A program made the translations under genes and the position numbers. The notes under the pieces were generated by a model. That model saw nothing but the letters and a program-made list of their open reading frames with translations. It was not told the DNA's origin and did not search any database. 64,000 nt of DNA, from contig NZ_ANBA01000011.1 in assembly GCF_000341085.1 (NCBI RefSeq), positions 310,001 through 374,000 on the forward strand, read 5' to 3'. Shown here piece by piece: positions 34,763 to 43,359 of the stretch; the stretch's first letter is position 1; each line of letters opens with the position of its first letter. This DNA is from Nocardiopsis ganjiahuensis DSM 45031. GTDB taxonomy: Bacteria > Actinomycetota > Actinomycetes > Streptosporangiales > Streptosporangiaceae.

Positions 34763-35668
34763 TCAGGGGTGGGTTCGGGGTCTCGAGGTGCCGGAGGCGG
34801 AGTCCGGGGCGCCGTCGGAGGGGACGGTGAGCAGGCGGATGCCGTACCCGGCGCCCACCGCGCACACCAGGGCGACCGCGCCGCCGATCCAACCGCCGGC
34901 GTAGGTCTCGCCCATGAACCCCACGCCCACCAGTGCCGCCGCGACCGGGTTGACCAGGGTGGTGATGCCCAGCGGCGCTCCGAGGTCCATGCCCTGGTAG
35001 GCGGCCTGGGCGAGGAAGAGCCCGAAGACCGCGATCACCGCGGCGGCCGGGCTCGCCGGGTGCGTGAGCCCGGCCGACAGGCCGTCGCCGAAGGCCCACA
35101 CGGCGGTCTTCACCGTCGCCGCGGAGACCCCGAAGGCCACACCGGCGGCGGCAGCGAGCAGGTAGCTGCGCCAGGCCGCCGACGGGGACCGGCCCGCGGC
35201 CCAGGCGACCGCGGCGAGCAGGGCGACACATCCGGCGCCCACCAGCACGGAGTCCTCCGCGGACAGCACCCCGCCCTGGTCACCGGTGACCGTGACCGCC
35301 AGCAGCACTCCGAGCGCCAGCATCGTGCAGACCGCGCCGCGCCACTCCGCGCGGCTCACCCTCCGGTGGGCGAGCCGGGCCGACCACGGGATACCGAGGA
35401 CCAGGACGAGGACCCCGAGCGGCTGGATGACGGTCAGCGGTGCGAAGCTCACCGCGGCGACCTGGAAACCGGCGCGCCCCCCGTTGAACACCAGGGACAT
35501 CCACCAGAGCGGGTGGCGGAGGATCGACCCCAGTTGGCGCCGGCCGGTCAGCGGTTCGGGGACGCGGACGGCGAGCCTGCGCTGGGCCACGGCGGCGGCC
35601 GTGTAGGCGACGCAGGACAGGACACCGAAGGTGATCCCGATCCACATCCCGTACGGCAGAGGAGTCAT
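34763..35668 (-). CDS. DMT-superfamily (EamA-like) transporter
   Basis: A 301-residue membrane protein with about nine or ten hydrophobic segments and the two-repeat pattern of the drug/metabolite transporter family, including LTVIQPLGVLVLVLGIPWSA and the C-terminal repeat LGITTLVNPVAAALVGVGFMGE. ATG at 35668 is preferred over 35677 because GGGAGG lies 9 nt upstream of it. It is monocistronic. The substrate is unknown. Confidence 0.9.
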   Translation of the reverse strand: MTPLPYGMWIGITFGVLSCVAYTAAAVAQRRLAVRVPEPLTGRRQLGSILRHPLWWMSLVFNGGRAGFQVAAVSFAPLTVIQPLGVLVLVLGIPWSARLAHRRVSRAEWRGAVCTMLALGVLLAVTVTGDQGGVLSAEDSVLVGAGCVALLAAVAWAAGRSPSAAWRSYLLAAAAGVAFGVSAATVKTAVWAFGDGLSAGLTHPASPAAAVIAVFGLFLAQAAYQGMDLGAPLGITTLVNPVAAALVGVGFMGETYAGGWIGGAVALVCAVGAGYGIRLLTVPSDGAPDSASGTSRPRTHP

Positions 35669-35774
35669 GCCGACCATCCTCCCGGCCCTCGCGGGAAAGG
35701 GGTGCCGGGGGCACGGCGAACACGGGTGTCCGTGTCCGGACCCGGCCCGGAGACGGGCACTCGGGCGCCAGGTC

Positions 35775-36269
35775 CTACCCGGCGGCGGGGACCCGGGCGG
35801 CCGTCAGCCGGTCCGTGCGGGAGGAGCGGAAGTAGCGGTTGGCGGTGGGGACGAAGACCGCCACCGTGGCCACCACCACGGCCACGACGTAGACCAGCGT
35901 GTGCGCGGTCCGGACGAGGAGCTCGATCCCGTGGCCCTCGTAGCCCAGGCCGAACACCCCCAGCCCCGACAGCACCCCGATCCCCATGGAAACCAGAACA
36001 CTCGCCAGCCCCACACCGGTCATGAGCACCACCAGGGTGACCCTCGCCCACCCGTACCCCCGGGCGAACCAGGCGACCAGGAGGGCGGAGAAGGCGTAGA
36101 GCGGTGCGCGCGCCGCCAGCGCGAGCCACGGCACGGCCCCGCCGTCGGCCAGCCCGGGGGCGACGGCGAGGGAGGTCTCGGTGATCCCCGCCGCGATCGC
36201 CACCGCCCACAGGACCGTGGCCCAACGCACCGGGTTCGGAAGGGTCGGGTTCGGAAGAGCGCTGTGCAT
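35775..36269 (-). CDS. Hypothetical four-helix membrane protein
   Basis: I do not recognise a family. The predicted 164-residue protein has four membrane helices (WATVLWAVAIAAGITETSLAV; PLYAFSALLVAWFA; VTLVVLMTGVGLASVLVSMG; VYVVAVVVATVAVFV) and short loops, ending in a basic tail. ATG at 36269 is chosen; in-frame upstream codons exist to 36323 but no start has a strong ribosome site. It lies downstream of the ABC-2 operon on the same strand, 100 bp away. Confidence 0.7.
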   Translation of the reverse strand: MHSALPNPTLPNPVRWATVLWAVAIAAGITETSLAVAPGLADGGAVPWLALAARAPLYAFSALLVAWFARGYGWARVTLVVLMTGVGLASVLVSMGIGVLSGLGVFGLGYEGHGIELLVRTAHTLVYVVAVVVATVAVFVPTANRYFRSSRTDRLTAARVPAAG

Positions 36270-36369
36270 GGAACCCACGTTTCCGTCCCGGAGCGGGGGT
36301 TTCCATGGTGGTGACACCACCACCGCCCGTGGTACCCGCTCCCCCGCCCCTCGGGTTCCGAGGCCCCGG

Positions 36370-37392
36370 TCAGGTCCGGTCGCCGGCGGGGACCGTGCCC
36401 CGGTAGAGGGCGGAGACCACGCCCTCGATGTCGGGTTCGCGCAGGGTCAGGTCGGCCACCTCGTGCTCCCGGGCGACCTCCGCGATCACCCGGGCCGGGT
36501 TGTCCGCCAGCTCCAGCCACTGGCGCGGACCGTCCACCCGGACCGTGGTGGCGCCCTCGACCTCGATCGCGGGCGCCGGGGCCACGAGGTCGACCACCAG
36601 CACACGCGGGGTCGGGACGGTGGCGCGCAGCTCGGGCAGGCCGCCGTCGAAGGCCAGCCGCCCCTTGTCGATCACCATCACCCGGTCGCACAGCCGCTCC
36701 ACGTCACCGAGGTCGTGCGTGGTGATGAGGATGGTGGTGCCCCGTTCCCGGTTGATCTTCAGCAGGAACTCGCGGATGGTCGACTTGCTGACCACGTCCA
36801 GGCCGATGGTCGGCTCGTCCAGCACGAGCAGGCGCGGGGCGTGCAGCAGGGCCGCGGTGAGGTCCCCGCGCATGCGCTGCCCCAGGCTGAGCTGGCGGAC
36901 GGGGGTGCCCAGGAAGGGTTCGAGCTCCAGGAGTTCGGTGAGCTCGGCCAGGCGCTCGGCGTGGGCGGCGGCCGGCACCCGGTACAGGTGGCGGGTCAGG
37001 GTGAGGCTGTCGCGCAGCGGCAGGTCCCACCACAGGGTGGTGCGCTGGCCGAACACGACCCCGATCTCCCTGGCCAGGCGGGTGCGTTGGCGGGACGGCT
37101 CCATCCCGGCGACCCGGACGCTGCCCGCGGTGGGGGTGAGGATGCCGGTGAGCATCTTCATCGTGCTGGACTTCCCGGCGCCGTTGGGGCCGAGGTAGCC
37201 GACGATCTCCCCGGTGCGGACGGTGAAGCTCACGTCCTGGACGGCGCTCACGGTGCGCCTGGTGCGGCGCAGGAAGGGGCCCTCGGTGAGGACGAAGTCA
37301 CGGCCGAGCCCGACCGCCTCGATGATCGGGGCGGCGGCCGCCCCGGCCGCGGGTTCGGTGGGGGACTCGGTGGCGGGTTCCCTGGTGGTCAT
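36370..37392 (-). CDS. ABC-2 exporter ATP-binding protein serving duplicated permeases
   Basis: A 340-residue ATPase with Walker A (GPNGAGKSS), an atypical signature (LSLGQRMRGDL), Walker B (LLVLDEPTIGLD) and switch His (ITTHD). The FGQRTTLWWDLPLRDS Q-loop context and LSLGQRMR are typical of the ATPases that work with DUF990/ABC2_membrane_6 permeases. It is last in a five-gene operon, 3 bp after a permease, and is the only ATPase there, so it probably drives both permease pairs. Confidence 0.94.
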   Translation of the reverse strand: MTTREPATESPTEPAAGAAAAPIIEAVGLGRDFVLTEGPFLRRTRRTVSAVQDVSFTVRTGEIVGYLGPNGAGKSSTMKMLTGILTPTAGSVRVAGMEPSRQRTRLAREIGVVFGQRTTLWWDLPLRDSLTLTRHLYRVPAAAHAERLAELTELLELEPFLGTPVRQLSLGQRMRGDLTAALLHAPRLLVLDEPTIGLDVVSKSTIREFLLKINRERGTTILITTHDLGDVERLCDRVMVIDKGRLAFDGGLPELRATVPTPRVLVVDLVAPAPAIEVEGATTVRVDGPRQWLELADNPARVIAEVAREHEVADLTLREPDIEGVVSALYRGTVPAGDRT

Positions 37393-37395
37393 CGG

Positions 37396-38250
37396 TCAGC
37401 TCCCTGTGGATCGGTAGTGGCGCAGCCCGAACCGCCACAGCAGGGCGGCTCCGGCGCAGGCGAGGACGGCGATGACCGGGCCCGCGAAGCGCAGTGCCTC
37501 CGGCATGCCGAGGGGGTCGGGTCGGTCGAGGACGAGCAGGGCGGGCTGCCAGCTCACGAAGGCCAGCGGAACCACGTAGGTCACCGAGCGGACGATCTCC
37601 CTGCCGTAGATCGCGATCGGGTACTCGGTGAGCGCCTGCCCGCCGTAGGTGAGCGAGTTGGCCGCCTCCCGGGCGTCGGCGACGAAAAACTGGAGGCAGC
37701 CGGTGGCCACCCAGATCGCGCAGCAGATCAGCACCCCGGACAGCATCATCAGGGGAAGCAGGAGCGCTCTGCCGAGCGTCCACTCCACGTCGGTGCCGGC
37801 CAGCGCGATCCCCAGCACCGCCAGGGCGGGGACCACCTTGCCGAGGCGGCGCGGAGAGAACTCGTCGGCGGCGACCTGCACCAGCGGCGAGACCGGCCGG
37901 ACGAGCATGGCGTCCAGGGATCCGCTGCGGATGTGCCGGCCGAGCCGTTCCACCGCGCCCATGAACATGTCCGCGATCCCGAAGGCACTGGCGGCCAGCC
38001 CGAAGACCATCAGCCCCTCGTACACCGTGAACCCGGCCAGGGTCCCGGCGTGGCCGAAGACGATCACCACCGCGCCCACCTGGGCGAGGACGCTCACCGC
38101 CACGGCCAGCGACATCAGGGCCAGTGAGACCGGGTACTGGGCGACGGCGCGCACCCAGATCCAGGCCAGCCTGCGGTAGTCCCGGACCGGGCGGAGCACC
38201 GCTGCGGCGGCGCGGGCCGGTCCGCCCGGAGGAGTGTTCCCGTCAGCCAC
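37396..38250 (-). CDS. ABC-2 permease, type A, copy 1
   Basis: A 284-residue membrane protein with about six helices. AVAQYP, GHAGTLAGFTVYEGL, MLVRPVSPLVQ, FVADAREAANSLTYGGQALTEYPIAIYGR and the C-terminal LLWRFGLRHYRSTGS recur in the protein encoded at 39097-39972, so the two are tandem paralogues. It overlaps the upstream type B gene by 8 bp. The DUF990-like ABC-2 family is my best assignment. Confidence 0.92.
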   Translation of the reverse strand: MADGNTPPGGPARAAAAVLRPVRDYRRLAWIWVRAVAQYPVSLALMSLAVAVSVLAQVGAVVIVFGHAGTLAGFTVYEGLMVFGLAASAFGIADMFMGAVERLGRHIRSGSLDAMLVRPVSPLVQVAADEFSPRRLGKVVPALAVLGIALAGTDVEWTLGRALLLPLMMLSGVLICCAIWVATGCLQFFVADAREAANSLTYGGQALTEYPIAIYGREIVRSVTYVVPLAFVSWQPALLVLDRPDPLGMPEALRFAGPVIAVLACAGAALLWRFGLRHYRSTGS

Positions 38251-38443
38251 CCTGGATCACCACCTTGCGGGTGGCCCGGCCGGTCGCCCAGGCTCCGAGG
38301 GCCAGCAGGGCCGCGGCCCACGCCGCCTGCAGCAGCAGAGCGCCGAACACGCTCCCACCCGGCAGCGTGTCCTTGCCGAGCAGGATCTCCGCGGGGATCT
38401 GCACCATCGACGCCCACGGCAGCAGCCGCAGCACGTCGGCGAG
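38242..38443. repeat. Near-identical repeat, left copy (pairs with 39964-40165)
   Basis: These 202 bp match 39964-40165 at a constant offset of 1722 bp with only about two mismatches, much closer than the flanking paralogous sequence. The tract covers the 3' end of type B and the A/B overlap. Recent gene conversion or selection is likely, and the tract could also mediate deletion of one permease pair. Confidence 0.85.
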
Positions 38444-39049
38444 CACGGACGGGAACAGTGCCAGGGGCAGCAGCATCCCGGAGACGACCGGGCCGACCAG
38501 TCCGGCCACCGTCCACAGGCCCCGGGTGTCCAGCAGCCAGAAGCCGCTCAGCGAGTACAGGTAGCGCAACGCGAACCCGACCACGGCGGCCAGGGCGAAC
38601 GAGGCCAGGACCAGTACCGCGTGGACCGGACCGCCGGGCAGCACGACGTCGAACAGGAGCAGGCCGACGCAGAAGGTCGGTACGCCCCGGAAGAAGAACG
38701 TGAACGTGGCCCGGCCCAGGTCCTGCGCCAGCCACCAGCCGAGCAGGGAGACCGGGCGGAGCAGGTCGGTGGCCACGTCCCCGGTGCGCACGCGTTCGGC
38801 GAGGTCGAGGGAGGGCGCGGTGTTGACGATCAGGGTGACGGCGATCAGCGCCTGGCCGACGAACACCTGGGTGACGGCGTCACCGGCGTCGTAGCCGCTG
38901 ATCCTCGGGCGGGCCGCGAACACGGCGAGCAGCACCATCGCGTTGATCGCGCCGAAGACCGAGTTCGTGAGGGCTCCCGCGACGAGCGCGGCGCGGTAGG
39001 TCGAGTGGCGGTGCAGCCCTCGGGCGTACACCGCGGCGTGGACCCGCAA
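38243..39049 (-). CDS. ABC-2 permease, type B, copy 1
   Basis: A 268-residue membrane protein (YARGLHRHSTYRAALVAGALTNSVFGAINA; RTGDVATDLLRPVSLLGWWLAQDLG). The start is TTG at 39049, with AAAGGAG about 9 nt upstream; the same position in its paralogue at 39965-40765 is a GTG, supporting this choice. The last about 65 codons are nearly identical in DNA to the paralogue (see 38242-38443). It pairs with the type A permease it overlaps. Confidence 0.9.
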   Translation of the reverse strand: MRVHAAVYARGLHRHSTYRAALVAGALTNSVFGAINAMVLLAVFAARPRISGYDAGDAVTQVFVGQALIAVTLIVNTAPSLDLAERVRTGDVATDLLRPVSLLGWWLAQDLGRATFTFFFRGVPTFCVGLLLFDVVLPGGPVHAVLVLASFALAAVVGFALRYLYSLSGFWLLDTRGLWTVAGLVGPVVSGMLLPLALFPSVLADVLRLLPWASMVQIPAEILLGKDTLPGGSVFGALLLQAAWAAALLALGAWATGRATRKVVIQGG

Positions 39050-39096
39050 GGGGGCACACTCCTTTCGGTGGGGCGGGGGGTTGGTGGGGCGGCGGG

Positions 39097-39972
39097 TCAA
39101 CTGCCGGTGGAGCGGTAGTGGCGCAGCCCGAACCGCCACACCAGGGCCGCCGCCAGGGCGAGGACGACCGCGACGAGGGGACCGAGGAAGCGCAGCGCCT
39201 CGGGCAGACCGGTGGGGTCGGGGCGGTCCAGGAGGTAGAGCGCGGGCTGCCAGCTCACGAAGGCCAGCGGAACCACGAAGGTCACCGACCGCACCAGGCC
39301 GCGGCCGTAGATCGCGATCGGGTACTCGGTGAGTGCCTGCCCGCCGTAGGTGACCGAGTTGGCCGCCTCCCGGGCGTCCGCGACGAAGAATTGGAGGCAG
39401 CCAGCGAGCACCCACACCGAGGAGCAGACGGCCGCCCCGGAGACCAGCAGGACCGGGAGCATGAGCACCCGCCCGAGCGTCCAGTCGATGTCGCACGCGA
39501 CCAGCGCGAACACCAGCGCGGCCAGCGCCGGGACGAGCTTGCCGAGACGGCGCGGGGAGAACTGGTGGGTGGCCAGTTGGACGAGCGGCGGGACCGGCCG
39601 GACCAGCATGGTGTCGAAGCTGCCCGTGCGGATGTGGTCACCGAGCCGGTCCACCGAACCCATGAGGAAATCGGCGGTGCCGAACGCGAGGGCGGCCAGC
39701 GCGTAGACGAGCAGGCCCTCGTACACCGTGAACCCGGCCAGGGTGCCGGCGTGGCCGAAGACCACCACGACGGCGCCCATCTCGGCCAGCGAGGAGAGGG
39801 CGAGCCCGAAGGTGAACAGGGACAGTGCCATCGGGTACTGGGCGACCGCGCGGCACCAGGTCCAGGCGAGCAGGACGTAGGTGCGCAGCGCCCGACCCGC
39901 GGCCCGGAGCGGGTTCGAGGTGCGGGGGGCCTCCGGTGCCTCCGGGTTCTCCGGGGAGAGCGTGTCAGCCAC
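39097..39972 (-). CDS. ABC-2 permease, type A, copy 2
   Basis: A 291-residue paralogue of the protein at 37396-38250, with the same motif order (AVAQYP; GHAGTLAGFTVYEGL; MLVRPVPPLVQ; FVADAREAANSVTYGGQALTEYPIAIYGR; RFGLRHYRSTGS) and a different N-terminal 35 residues. It overlaps the type B copy 2 gene by 8 bp, exactly as in copy 1. Differences are spread through the helices, so substrate preference may have diverged. Confidence 0.92.
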   Translation of the reverse strand: MADTLSPENPEAPEAPRTSNPLRAAGRALRTYVLLAWTWCRAVAQYPMALSLFTFGLALSSLAEMGAVVVVFGHAGTLAGFTVYEGLLVYALAALAFGTADFLMGSVDRLGDHIRTGSFDTMLVRPVPPLVQLATHQFSPRRLGKLVPALAALVFALVACDIDWTLGRVLMLPVLLVSGAAVCSSVWVLAGCLQFFVADAREAANSVTYGGQALTEYPIAIYGRGLVRSVTFVVPLAFVSWQPALYLLDRPDPTGLPEALRFLGPLVAVVLALAAALVWRFGLRHYRSTGS

Positions 39973-40165
39973 CCTGGATCACCACCTTGCGGGTGGCCCG
40001 GCCGGTCGCCCAGGCTCCGAGGGCCAGCAGGGCCGCGGGCCACGCCGCCTGCAGCAGCAGACCGCCGAACACGCTCCCACCCGGCAGCGTGTCCTTGCCG
40101 AGCAGGATCTCCGCGGGGATCTGCACCATCGACGCCCACGGCAGCAGCCGCAGCACGTCGGCGAC
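39964..40165. repeat. Near-identical repeat, right copy (pairs with 38242-38443)
   Basis: Second copy of the 202-bp tract. Recombination between the two copies would remove 1722 bp, exactly one type A plus type B unit, leaving a simple three-gene exporter. Confidence 0.85.
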
Positions 40166-40765
40166 GCCCGCGGGAAAGAGCGTGAGCGGGAGCAGCATCC
40201 CCGCGAGGACCGGTCCGGCCGGGCCCATGACCGCCCACACGGCGCGGGTGTCCATCAGCCAGAAGCCCACCACCGAGTACAGGTAGCGGAACGCGAAGCC
40301 CACCACCACGGCCAGGGCGAACGAGACCAGCGTGAGGACCCAGCGCAGCGGATCACCGGGCAGGACGAGGGAGAACAGGAGCGCGCCGATCGCGAAGGTG
40401 GGCACGCTGCGGAAGGCGAAGTCGAAGGTGGCCCGCCCCATGTCCTGGGCCAGCCACCAGCCCATGAGCGGGACCGGGCGGAGGAGGTCGTTGCCGACCG
40501 CGCCGGTGCGGATGCGGTCGCTGAGGTCGAGCGCGGGCCCCATGACGGCGATCGGGGCCAGCAGCGCCTGGGCGACGTACACCTGGGTGACGGCGTCGGT
40601 GGCGTCGTAGCCGTTGATCTCCGGGCGGGCCGCGAACAGGGCGAGCAGCACCATGGCGTTGATCGCGCCGAAGACCGAATTGGTGAACACCCCGGCGGCG
40701 GTGGCCGCACGGTAGGTCGAGTAGCGGCGCAGCCCACGGGCGTACACCGCACAGTAAACACGCAC
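39965..40765 (-). CDS. ABC-2 permease, type B, copy 2 (first gene of the operon)
   Basis: A 266-residue paralogue of the protein at 38243-39049 (YARGLRRYSTYRAATAAGVFTNSVFGAINA). GTG at 40765 has GGGAG 8 nt upstream. It is the first gene in a five-gene operon (B2-A2-B1-A1-ATPase). The C-terminal region differs from B1 by only about two bases in 202, while the middle of the gene has diverged far more, a sign of gene conversion. Confidence 0.91.
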   Translation of the reverse strand: MRVYCAVYARGLRRYSTYRAATAAGVFTNSVFGAINAMVLLALFAARPEINGYDATDAVTQVYVAQALLAPIAVMGPALDLSDRIRTGAVGNDLLRPVPLMGWWLAQDMGRATFDFAFRSVPTFAIGALLFSLVLPGDPLRWVLTLVSFALAVVVGFAFRYLYSVVGFWLMDTRAVWAVMGPAGPVLAGMLLPLTLFPAGVADVLRLLPWASMVQIPAEILLGKDTLPGGSVFGGLLLQAAWPAALLALGAWATGRATRKVVIQGG

Positions 40766-40978
40766 GGGCGTGGCTCCCTGGCAGGTGGAGAACGTGCAGA
40801 AGCATCCGGTCTCGACCACGCGGGGCCCTGTTGCGGGAACTGCGGGGAGACACGGGTTCGGCACGTCCCTGGGCCGTGGAAGGCCAGGTCCGGGTCGCCG
40901 CGAAGGAGCGACACTAGCACGGCCCGCGGGCGGCCACCACGCCTTCGGCGAAACCGGCCGCGCGGTGGCCGCGACCGG

Positions 40979-41719
40979 TCAGCCGAGCGTCACCTCCGAG
41001 CGGAGGAACCCGGTGACCAGGCGGGCGAGGGACCCGGGGGCCTCCAGCATGGGCAGGTGGCCGGTGTCGAGCGTCTCCTCCCAGGTGACGCCCTGGTCGC
41101 CGGAGAACAGGTTCGCGGCGAACCGGCGCTGGAGTCCCGGGGCCAGCGCGCGGTCCCGTGAGGTCAGCACGTAACCGCGCCGCTGCCGGATCGGCTCCCG
41201 ACCGGTCCTCCCCCGGAACAGCGCGGTCGGCTCGGTGACGAAGTCCGCGACGACCCGATCGGTCATGTCCTCCCCCAGCCCCGCGGTCAGTCCGCCCCTG
41301 ATCACCGATTCGGGCGGCCGGGTACCGGCGATCCGCATCACCAGGCTCAGCAGCAGGCGGTTGGGGAAGGGCATGGACGAGACGAACGAGCCCTCCGGCC
41401 CCGGCACCACCGCGCTCACCCCCAGCAGGGCGCTCACCCGTTCGGGGGCCAGGCGCGCCAGCTCCGCGCCCACCACTCCCCCAGCGGAGTGCGCGACGAC
41501 GGCGAACCGGTCCCACGGGGCGGACGCCAGTGCCGCCGCCGCGTGGTCGGCCAGGCTCACTCCGCCTACGCCTCCGGCACCGGAGTCCGCGTGGCCGTCC
41601 GGCCTCGCGGCGACAGCGGTCTCACGCGAGGAGGCCAGTTCCTTCCGGGTGGCGTCCCAGATCCAGCTGGGCAGTCCGGCTCCGCTGATCAGCAGTACGG
41701 GTTCTTCCGATGTCGTCAT
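40979..41719 (-). CDS. Alpha/beta-hydrolase
   Basis: A 246-residue hydrolase with nucleophile elbow VVAHSAGGVV (Ser near residue 80), N-terminal oxyanion region (LLISGAGLPSWIWD) and C-terminal catalytic His (DTGHLPMLE). The substrate (ester, lactone or similar) is unknown. ATG at 41719 is preceded by GGAG at short spacing. It is divergent from a WYL-type regulator with only 49 bp between, so that protein probably controls it. Confidence 0.88.
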   Translation of the reverse strand: MTTSEEPVLLISGAGLPSWIWDATRKELASSRETAVAARPDGHADSGAGGVGGVSLADHAAAALASAPWDRFAVVAHSAGGVVGAELARLAPERVSALLGVSAVVPGPEGSFVSSMPFPNRLLLSLVMRIAGTRPPESVIRGGLTAGLGEDMTDRVVADFVTEPTALFRGRTGREPIRQRRGYVLTSRDRALAPGLQRRFAANLFSGDQGVTWEETLDTGHLPMLEAPGSLARLVTGFLRSEVTLG

Positions 41720-41768
41720 GTCTCCATCATTCACCGGGGTGTTGTCACCCTCATGGCACTATTTCCCC

Positions 41769-42467
41769 ATGAACCGCACCGATCGGCTGTACGCGATCCG
41801 GGAGGAGCTGCGCCGCGCAGGGCCCCGGGGACGCACCGCCCAGCAGCTCGCCGGGATCTTCGAGGTCAGCGTCCGCACGGTCAAACGCGACGTCTCCGCG
41901 CTCCAGCAGGGCGGGTTCCCGGTCCGGGCGCGCACCGGCCCGGGCGGCGGGTACGTCGTCGACCCGGCGGCGACGCTCCCGCCGGTGAACTTCACCGTCG
42001 CCGAGGTCTCCGGGCTGGCCGCGGCCGTGTCCGCCCATCGGGGCCAGCCCTACGACGGCCAGGCCCGCGCCGCCCTCACCAAGGTGCTCGGGGTCATGGA
42101 GCCGCAGGCCGGGCGGCGGGTCACCGAGCTGACCGCGCGGGTGTGGATCGACCGCGCGGAAGCCGATACCGGGAGCGCCCGCTCACGGCACGCCGTCGAC
42201 CGGGCGCTCCAGGAACAGCGGGTGCTGTCGCTGCGCTACCGGGACCGGGAGGGCGTCCTGACGGACCGGACCGTCGACCCTGTCCTCCTCGCACGCGCCG
42301 GGGGGCACTGGTTCCTCGTGGCGCACTGCCGCCGGAGGGAGCAGATCCGCTGGTTCCGGCTCGACCGCGTCGAGCGGGCGCGGGTCACCGCCGAGCGCGC
42401 GGCCGACATCCCGGTCGAGGCGGTCGGCACCCCGCCGCCGACCGCCGGAGCCGTCACCGGCCCCTGA
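41769..42467 (+). CDS. WYL-domain HTH transcriptional regulator
   Basis: A 232-residue regulator: HTH_11-type N-terminus (RTAQQLAGIFEVSVRTVKRDVSALQQGGFPV, about 22-52) and a GPGGGYVVDPAATLPPVNFT linker typical of the YafY/WYL group. A C-terminal WYL-like domain follows (LSLRYRDREGVLTDRTVDPVLLARAGGHWFLVAHCRRREQIRWFRLDRV), where the usual WYL tripeptide is WFL. It is divergent from the alpha/beta-hydrolase across a 49-bp shared promoter, a common pairing for this family. Confidence 0.92.
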   Translation: MNRTDRLYAIREELRRAGPRGRTAQQLAGIFEVSVRTVKRDVSALQQGGFPVRARTGPGGGYVVDPAATLPPVNFTVAEVSGLAAAVSAHRGQPYDGQARAALTKVLGVMEPQAGRRVTELTARVWIDRAEADTGSARSRHAVDRALQEQRVLSLRYRDREGVLTDRTVDPVLLARAGGHWFLVAHCRRREQIRWFRLDRVERARVTAERAADIPVEAVGTPPPTAGAVTGP

Positions 42468-42504
42468 GGGCCGGGCGGCCGGCGGGCCGCCCGGTCAGCA
42501 GGGG

Positions 42505-43260
42505 TCAGCCGCGTCCGACGAGGGGCATCTCCCGGGCCATCACGGTGAGGGTCGGGACGTTGACGTCCAGGGGCAGGGACACGATGTGCGCGACGGTGTC
42601 GGCGACGTGTGCGACGTCGATGGTGGGTTCCGGCCGGACCGAACCGTCCGCCTGGCGGGCGTCGCTCCCGAATCCTCTGGTCATCTCGGTGGCGGCGTTG
42701 CCGACGTCGATCTGTGTGCAGGCGATCCCGTGGCCCCGCAGGTCCAGGTTCATCGAGGCGGTGAGGCCGTTGATCGCGTGCTTGCTCACCGTGTAGGCGA
42801 CGCTCGAGGGCCGCGGCGCCTGCGCGGAGACCGAGCCGTTGTTGATGATCCGCCCGCCCTGCGGGGACTGGGCCTTCATCATCCGCGCGGCTTCCCGCGC
42901 GCAGTTCAGCGAGCCGGTGACGTTGGTGTCCAGGACCTCGCGCCAGGCGCTGTCCTCGATCTCGTCCACCGAGGCCGCCGGGCCGAACACCCCGGCGTTG
43001 TTGAAGAGCACGTCCACCCGCCCGAAGCGCTCGCGGACCTCCCCGAAGAGCGTCCGGACCGACTCCGGGGAGGTCACGTCCGCCTCGACGACCACCGCGC
43101 CGGGGCTTCCGTCGGCGGTCTCCTCCAGGGTTTCCCGGCGCCGACCGGCCAGCACCACCGAGTGGCCGTCCCCGAGCAGCCGTCTCGCGGTCTCCCGGCC
43201 GATCCCGGCGCCCGCCCCGGTGATCACGACGACCTTGTGGTCGTTCACAGCAGCGCTCAC
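42505..43260 (-). CDS. Short-chain dehydrogenase/reductase
   Basis: A 251-residue classical SDR. The cofactor motif TGAGAGIG and basic residues at the end of strand 2 (LAGRRRET) suggest NADP(H). NNAG, catalytic Ser (NNGSVS) and YTVSK are all present. The start GTG at 43260 lies 6 nt after AGGGGG. Convergent with the WYL gene; the DhaL gene lies upstream 99 bp away. The substrate is unknown. Confidence 0.93.
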   Translation of the reverse strand: MSAAVNDHKVVVITGAGAGIGRETARRLLGDGHSVVLAGRRRETLEETADGSPGAVVVEADVTSPESVRTLFGEVRERFGRVDVLFNNAGVFGPAASVDEIEDSAWREVLDTNVTGSLNCAREAARMMKAQSPQGGRIINNGSVSAQAPRPSSVAYTVSKHAINGLTASMNLDLRGHGIACTQIDVGNAATEMTRGFGSDARQADGSVRPEPTIDVAHVADTVAHIVSLPLDVNVPTLTVMAREMPLVGRG

Positions 43261-43359
43261 GGTCGGCCCCCTCGTTCGGTTCGGTCCGGAGAGACTACCG
43301 AGCCGTCCCGTCCCGCCCCGCACGCGGGGAGGCGCCGAGGATCGCGGCGTGGGCGGCCC

